Positions 6,720-10,804 of a stretch of 10,804 nucleotides of DNA are shown piece by piece. The translations under genes and the position numbers were made by a program. How positions within the stretch are numbered: the stretch's first letter is position 1; every line of letters begins with the position of its first letter. The DNA lies in assembly GCA_025453375.1 (NCBI GenBank), contig JALOQT010000013.1:1-10804 (forward strand), written 5' to 3'. Origin of the DNA: Phycisphaerales bacterium (GTDB lineage: Bacteria; Planctomycetota; Phycisphaerae; Phycisphaerales; UBA1924). The notes beneath the pieces were generated by a model. The model worked only from the letters and a program-made list of their open reading frames with translations. It did no database searches and was not told the origin of the DNA.

Positions 6720-8618
6720 TCACTTCTTGACGTACTCACTCGGATCGAGGACCTCCTTGGGCGAGGTCTTGGCGAGCAGCACATACTCGTCGATGCACGG
6801 GGGGCAGCAGAACTCGTAGGTCTTGCCGCCGATGATCCAGGTGAACTTGGGGTTCGCCTTGGTCATCGTGATCGGGCAGATCTTGTCCCCGGCCTTGGGC
6901 TTCATGTCGTGCTTGGCCATCTTGCCCTTGAACTTTTCGCCCGCCGTCACCGAACCGTTGGCCTTGATGTCGGCCTCGGTGTAGATGCCGCCGGGCGTCA
7001 GGTAGAGCGCCCGCTCTTCGTCGGCATCTACGCCCACGGGCATGGCGTCGTCGCCGTCATGTCCGCCCTTTGCCGAAGAGGCCGCGATCGCCGCGACGAA
7101 CTTGCTCATCCGGTCGGTATCGCTCATCACGTCCCACTTGGCGGCGGAAGCCGCATCGTGGAACGCGACGGCCTGGCCCTTGAAGTCGCGGGTGATCTTG
7201 GCATCCGCCGCGTCGGCGGTGATGGGGCAGACGGTGTTGGCCGGAGCCGCGCCCACTGCACCCTTCTCGACGGTGAACGTAAAGGGCACGGTCAGCACCC
7301 GCTCCTTCTCGGTAGTGCCGACATTGAACTGTCCCCACGCCTTGTAAGTGCCCGGCTCCTTGAAGTGGGCCTCAAAGTCAACCTTCGGGCCGCCGGTCTG
7401 CACGGCCGCCTTGGGCGCAGCGCCGCCGTGCCCCCCGTGGTCATCCTTCTTTGCATCCGCGCCGCCCGCGCCGTGGCCCCCGTGGGCATCATGGCCGCCC
7501 GCCCCGTGCTCGCCGCCCTCGTGCGGATGGGCGTGAACGAACTGCGTCCCGTCCTGACTGATGATGACCAGGTGCCCCATCGCGCCGAGGTACGGGCGGA
7601 GCGTGGTCACGGGCTTGCCGTCCTTGGTGATGTTGAACGACATGTGGGCCTTGCCGCCCGCGTTGACCTTCCCTTCGGTGTCGAGCGCGACCGTGAAACC
7701 GTCAATGGTCTTGGGCTTGTCGGCATCGACCGTCAGCGGCACCGCCGCCTTCGGAGTGCCCGTCGCCGTCACCTTCACCGGCACCACCTGCTGCGGCGAA
7801 CCTTTGGGCGTGAAGTCAAAGTACAGCGTGTACTCGCCCCCGGCGGGGAAGGTCATCGGGATGGTGAACGCGCCATCGGCGCGCCGCGTTGGATGCTCGT
7901 GCGCGAACCACGAGAGGTCCTTGCTCACCGCCAGCAGGTGCAGCACCTTCTCGTGGACCGTATCGAGGTCCTTGACGGGCGTTCCCTTGGCGTCCTTGAG
8001 CGTGAAGACCATCGGCGCGGCCTTCCCGGCTTCGATCGCCTTGCCGCCGTCGGCAGCAACCGTGACCGTGTGCGTGACGGGGGCCGCCTCCGTACTGTGG
8101 CCGTGGTCGTGCCCGTCCGCCATCGCGGGCGCGAGCGCCGCGACCTTCGCCGCTGCCGCCTTCACCGGGGCGAATGCCGCCTTGCTCTTGGCGACATCGC
8201 CCGCGTCGGCGATGTTGTGCAGGTTGTCTGCCGCCTCGGCGAGTTCCTTGCTGGCGAGGTTGATGTCCTTGACCTTCTCGCGCGGTACGCCACTCTCCTT
8301 GGCGAGCGCGAGCGCCCCCATCGTCTTGGCGAGCGTGGCGACGGCGTTGGCCTTGTCCGAGACGCCCGCGATGGAGCCGCCCGCAAGGGCGGCATCTATC
8401 GCCTTCACATCTGCGGCGATGCGCTGCGCCGCATCGGCGAACGACCCGGCCTTGGCGACTTCGCCGTGCGCGTGGCCGTCGTCTTTGTGGCCGGGCTGCC
8501 CCCCCGCGCCCGGCTTGTCATCGCCGTGGCTGTGCTGGGCGAGAGCCATCGACGCGGTCGATAGTGCAAGGCCGGATGCGAGGATCAACGACAGGACTGG
8601 AAGACGTAAACGATTCAT
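6720..8618 (-). CDS. Secreted His-rich multidomain metal-binding protein with a C-terminal YHS domain
   Basis: This 632-residue protein is probably periplasmic. The signal peptide is cleaved near ALA-Q (residue 27). Next come a His-rich stretch (28-52), an Ala-rich helical region (about 55-165), GHDHGH (169-174), and two beta domains. The first beta domain (about 180-285) has VHEKVLHLLAVSKDL and FAHEHP. The second (about 295-450) has LGAMGHLVIISQDG and FVHAHPH, followed by a 36-residue linker with nine His. A degenerate YHS-like segment follows: NTVCPITADA then FKGQAVAFHDAASAAKWD (461-496), with only the first Cys kept. The protein ends in an intact YHS domain: GDKICPITMTKANPKFTW and YEFCCPPCIDEYVLLAK (Cys581, 604, 605, 608). 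The stretch ALYLTPGGIYTEADIKANG before it resembles planctomycetal YHS proteins (recall). The start ATG overlaps the stop of the RND pump gene (ATGA), with AAGGAG seven bases upstream. Storing, buffering or delivering Cu/Ag or a similar metal to the pumps is inferred. The whole-protein family is not one I can name. Confidence 0.88.
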   Translation of the reverse strand: MNRLRLPVLSLILASGLALSTASMALAQHSHGDDKPGAGGQPGHKDDGHAHGEVAKAGSFADAAQRIAADVKAIDAALAGGSIAGVSDKANAVATLAKTMGALALAKESGVPREKVKDINLASKELAEAADNLHNIADAGDVAKSKAAFAPVKAAAAKVAALAPAMADGHDHGHSTEAAPVTHTVTVAADGGKAIEAGKAAPMVFTLKDAKGTPVKDLDTVHEKVLHLLAVSKDLSWFAHEHPTRRADGAFTIPMTFPAGGEYTLYFDFTPKGSPQQVVPVKVTATGTPKAAVPLTVDADKPKTIDGFTVALDTEGKVNAGGKAHMSFNITKDGKPVTTLRPYLGAMGHLVIISQDGTQFVHAHPHEGGEHGAGGHDAHGGHGAGGADAKKDDHGGHGGAAPKAAVQTGGPKVDFEAHFKEPGTYKAWGQFNVGTTEKERVLTVPFTFTVEKGAVGAAPANTVCPITADAADAKITRDFKGQAVAFHDAASAAKWDVMSDTDRMSKFVAAIAASSAKGGHDGDDAMPVGVDADEERALYLTPGGIYTEADIKANGSVTAGEKFKGKMAKHDMKPKAGDKICPITMTKANPKFTWIIGGKTYEFCCPPCIDEYVLLAKTSPKEVLDPSEYVKK

Positions 8619-10804
8619 GACTGAGCTCCTTGATCTGAGGCCGCAGGGCGGCCGGTTTCGGGTGATGCAGAGGCGGACGCGTTGCCACGATCGCTCGCCC
8701 CTGCTGGTGTGGCGACGGTGGGTTTAGAATGGCTTTCGGTCGTGGTCGACGCTGGTTGGATCGGTGCGCGCTCGCCGTGCTTCTCGGCGTGCTCCCTCGC
8801 CAGCCGCTCGGCGGCGGTCTTGCCGAACCGGTAGAAGACGGCCGGGGTGACGAAGAAGTCCAGCAACGTGCTGGTGATCAGGCCGCCCAGAATGACGACC
8901 GCGACGGGGTACAGGATCTCCTTGCCCGGCTCGCCCTTGCTGAGCACCAAGGGGATCAGGCCCAGCCCCGCGGTGACGGCGGTCATCAGGACCGGGGCCA
9001 CGCGCTCCTGGCTGCCCTGGATGATGAGTTCCTTGCTCCAAGGGCGGCGTTCCTCGGTCATCAGGTGGATGTAGTGGCTGACCATCAGCACGCCGTTGCG
9101 GGTGGCAATGCCGGTGAGGCTGATGAAGCCCACCAGCGAGGCCACGCTGAAGGGTTCGCGGGTGATGGCGAGCGCAGCCACGCTCCCAAGGAACGCGAAG
9201 GGGACATTCAGCATGATTTGAATGGCAATCATGCCCGAGCGGTAGTGCGTGAAGAGGATGACGAAGATGGCGATGAGCGAGCCCGCGCCCAGGGCGAGCA
9301 GCAACCGGGTCGATTCCTGCTGGGCCTCGTACAAGCCGCCGTACTGGATCGTGTAGCCCTGCGGCAACTGCACGTCCATCGCCACTGACTTCTTGATCTC
9401 CTCGACGGTGGAGCCCAAGTCGCGGCCCCGGACATTGGCGGAGACCACAATGCGGCGGCGCAGGCTCTCGCGCTGGACCTCGTTGGGGCCGAGTTTTTCG
9501 ACGATCTCGGCGACGTCCTGCACGAGGACGATCGCGCCCGTCGGAGACACCAGCCGCACGAGTCCCAGCGCCGTCGGGTCGGTGCGGTGGTGGTCGTCCA
9601 AGGTCAGCGTGATGTCGAAGACCTTGAGGCCGTCGAGCACTTGGCCCACGACCTTGCCCTTGGTGGCCGTCTCCATCGCATCGGTCAGCGTCGCGGGCGT
9701 GAAGCCGACGCGGGCCGCCGCCTCACGGTTAACGCTGATGTGCAGTTGCGGGATCAGCACCTGCTGTTCAACCTGGAGGTCGGCGACGCCGGGGATGCCT
9801 TCCATCGCGGCCTTGGTCTGTTCCGCGAGCGTGCGAAGCGTGCCGAGGTCATCACCGAAGATCTTGATGGCGACCTGGGCGCGGACGCCCGAGAGCAAGT
9901 GCTCGATGCGGTGGCTGATGGGCTGGCCGATGCCAGTGGCGACGCCGGGGAAGGCCGCGAGCTTCTCTTCGATCATCGAGAACACCTGTTCGCGCGGGAG
10001 GATGTCCTTGACCGCGGGCGGCCTGCGGCCCGCAGGTGTCGTGTGCTTGTCGGGTTCTTTCGCTTCCTCCTTGGTCCAGAAATCGACCTCGATCTCGCTG
10101 GCGTTGACACCCAGGGCATGCTCATCCTGCTCGGCGCGGCCGGTGCGCCGGGCCGTGCTCTTGACCTGCGGGATTGATAGGATCATCTCCTCGGCCTTGG
10201 TGCCAAGTTTGTTTGACTCGTCCAGTGACACGCCCGGTTGGCCAAAGAACGAGACGACGGCCGTGCCCTCGTTGAAGGGCGGCAGGAACTCCGAGCCAAG
10301 GCGCGTGACGACAAACAACGCCACGGCGACCAGAGCGCCGAGCGTCCCCAGGACCGCGACAGGCCGCGGCATCGAGATCGAGTAGGACTTGAGCGCCAGC
10401 CACTTGCAGGCCCGCAGCAACGCGCCATCCTTGCCATGCTCCATGCGCTTGATGCCAGGTAGCAGGTAGTACGCCAGCACCGGCGTGACAGTGAGCGCCA
10501 CGAGCAGCGACGCGAAGATGCTCACGATGTACGCAGTGGCGAGCGGCGCGAAGAGCCGACCTTCGATGCCCGGGAGAAAGAACGTCGGCAAGAACACCAG
10601 GTTGACGATGATCGTGCCGAGGATGATCGGGTTGCGGATTTCACTGGAGGCGTCGAAGACGACCTGCGCAATCGGCTTGGGGGTGGCAACGCGGCGGTTC
10701 TCACCCAGGCGGCGGTAGACGTTTTCCACGTCAACCACCGCGTCGTCCACGAGTTCGCCGATGGCGACCGCCAGACCGCCAAGCGTCATGGTGTTCACGC
10801 TCAG
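8615..10804 (-). CDS. HME-type RND heavy-metal efflux pump, C-terminal 729 residues (5' end beyond window)
   Basis: This is the second inner-membrane metal pump of the cluster. About 390 N-terminal residues lie off the right edge, and the reading frame is open to base 10804. Residue numbers here count from the first complete codon in the window. It opens in the proton-relay helix with LAVAIGELVDDAVVDVEN (11-28; the acidic residues match Asp405 and Glu412 of CusA). A large periplasmic loop follows, with RLGSEFLPPFNEGTAVV (168-184), STARRTGRAEQDEHALGVN (216-234) and PISHRIEHLLSGVRAQVAIK (295-314). The C-terminal membrane half is complete, with HYRSGMIAIQIMLNVPFAF, GFISLTGIATRNGVLM and LLDFFVTPAVFYRFG. 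It lacks the three Cu(I)-binding Met of CusA, so a divalent-type (CzcA-like) substrate is more likely; this is inference. A Ser/Thr/Ala/Pro-rich cytoplasmic tail (about 678-729) is unusual. Its stop overlaps the start of the His-rich YHS protein gene. Confidence 0.94.
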   Translation of the reverse strand: MSVNTMTLGGLAVAIGELVDDAVVDVENVYRRLGENRRVATPKPIAQVVFDASSEIRNPIILGTIIVNLVFLPTFFLPGIEGRLFAPLATAYIVSIFASLLVALTVTPVLAYYLLPGIKRMEHGKDGALLRACKWLALKSYSISMPRPVAVLGTLGALVAVALFVVTRLGSEFLPPFNEGTAVVSFFGQPGVSLDESNKLGTKAEEMILSIPQVKSTARRTGRAEQDEHALGVNASEIEVDFWTKEEAKEPDKHTTPAGRRPPAVKDILPREQVFSMIEEKLAAFPGVATGIGQPISHRIEHLLSGVRAQVAIKIFGDDLGTLRTLAEQTKAAMEGIPGVADLQVEQQVLIPQLHISVNREAAARVGFTPATLTDAMETATKGKVVGQVLDGLKVFDITLTLDDHHRTDPTALGLVRLVSPTGAIVLVQDVAEIVEKLGPNEVQRESLRRRIVVSANVRGRDLGSTVEEIKKSVAMDVQLPQGYTIQYGGLYEAQQESTRLLLALGAGSLIAIFVILFTHYRSGMIAIQIMLNVPFAFLGSVAALAITREPFSVASLVGFISLTGIATRNGVLMVSHYIHLMTEERRPWSKELIIQGSQERVAPVLMTAVTAGLGLIPLVLSKGEPGKEILYPVAVVILGGLITSTLLDFFVTPAVFYRFGKTAAERLAREHAEKHGERAPIQPASTTTESHSKPTVATPAGASDRGNASASASPETGRPAASDQGAQS

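Noticed and set aside
6630..8564. A 644-codon open frame on the plus strand opposite the His-rich YHS gene
   Set aside because: It is antisense to a gene with a clear signal peptide, a coupled start and recognisable domains. Its translation is rich in Arg, Gly, Val and Leu with no domain I recognise, as expected for a stop-poor antisense frame in high-GC DNA.
1..10804. CRISPR arrays, tRNA or rRNA genes, insertion sequences or attachment sites
   Set aside because: No spaced direct repeats, cloverleaf, rRNA-like blocks, transposase frames or terminal inverted repeats were seen. The dense coding on one strand leaves almost no room for them.

Overview
The window is high in GC and is filled by seven genes, all on the minus strand and read from high to low coordinates. 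They form one heavy-metal (copper/silver and probably a second metal) efflux cluster. The cell is a didermic, Gram-negative-type bacterium, because the set includes RND inner-membrane pumps, a periplasmic adaptor and TolC-type outer-membrane channels. The C-terminal YHS module of the 632-residue protein, and the lead-in to it, resembles proteins I associate with Planctomycetes (Phycisphaerae or relatives). That placement is recall-based inference and should be held loosely.

In order of transcription the layout is as follows. (1) 10804-8615: the C-terminal 729 residues of an HME-type RND pump; its start lies outside the window. (2) 8618-6720: a secreted His-rich, multidomain protein ending in a YHS metal-binding domain, coupled to gene 1 by an ATGA overlap. 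(3) 6605-5820: a secreted YHS domain fused to an NTF2-like domain. (4) 5756-4284 and (5) 4287-2917: two different TolC-family lipoproteins in tandem, coupled by ATGA. (6) 2920-1220: a CusB-type adaptor carrying three heavy-metal-binding Cys motifs, coupled to gene 5 by GTGA. (7) 1204-1: the N-terminal 401 residues of a CusA-type RND pump, whose end lies outside the window. The largest gap between genes is 114 bases. It holds a 9-bp GC-rich hairpin just after gene 2. No promoter, regulator, RNA gene, insertion sequence or CRISPR array is visible.

Genes 4 to 7 look like a complete tripartite Cus-like exporter with an extra outer-membrane channel. Gene 1 is a second RND pump. It lacks the three methionines that bind Cu(I) in E. 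coli CusA, so it probably carries a different, divalent-type substrate, and its own adaptor may lie upstream of the window. Genes 2 and 3 look like periplasmic metal binders or chaperones placed between the two pump modules. The most unusual points are the mixed two-pump, two-channel operon, the YHS domain in gene 2 that has lost its cysteines, and the duplicated His-motif beta domain in the same protein.
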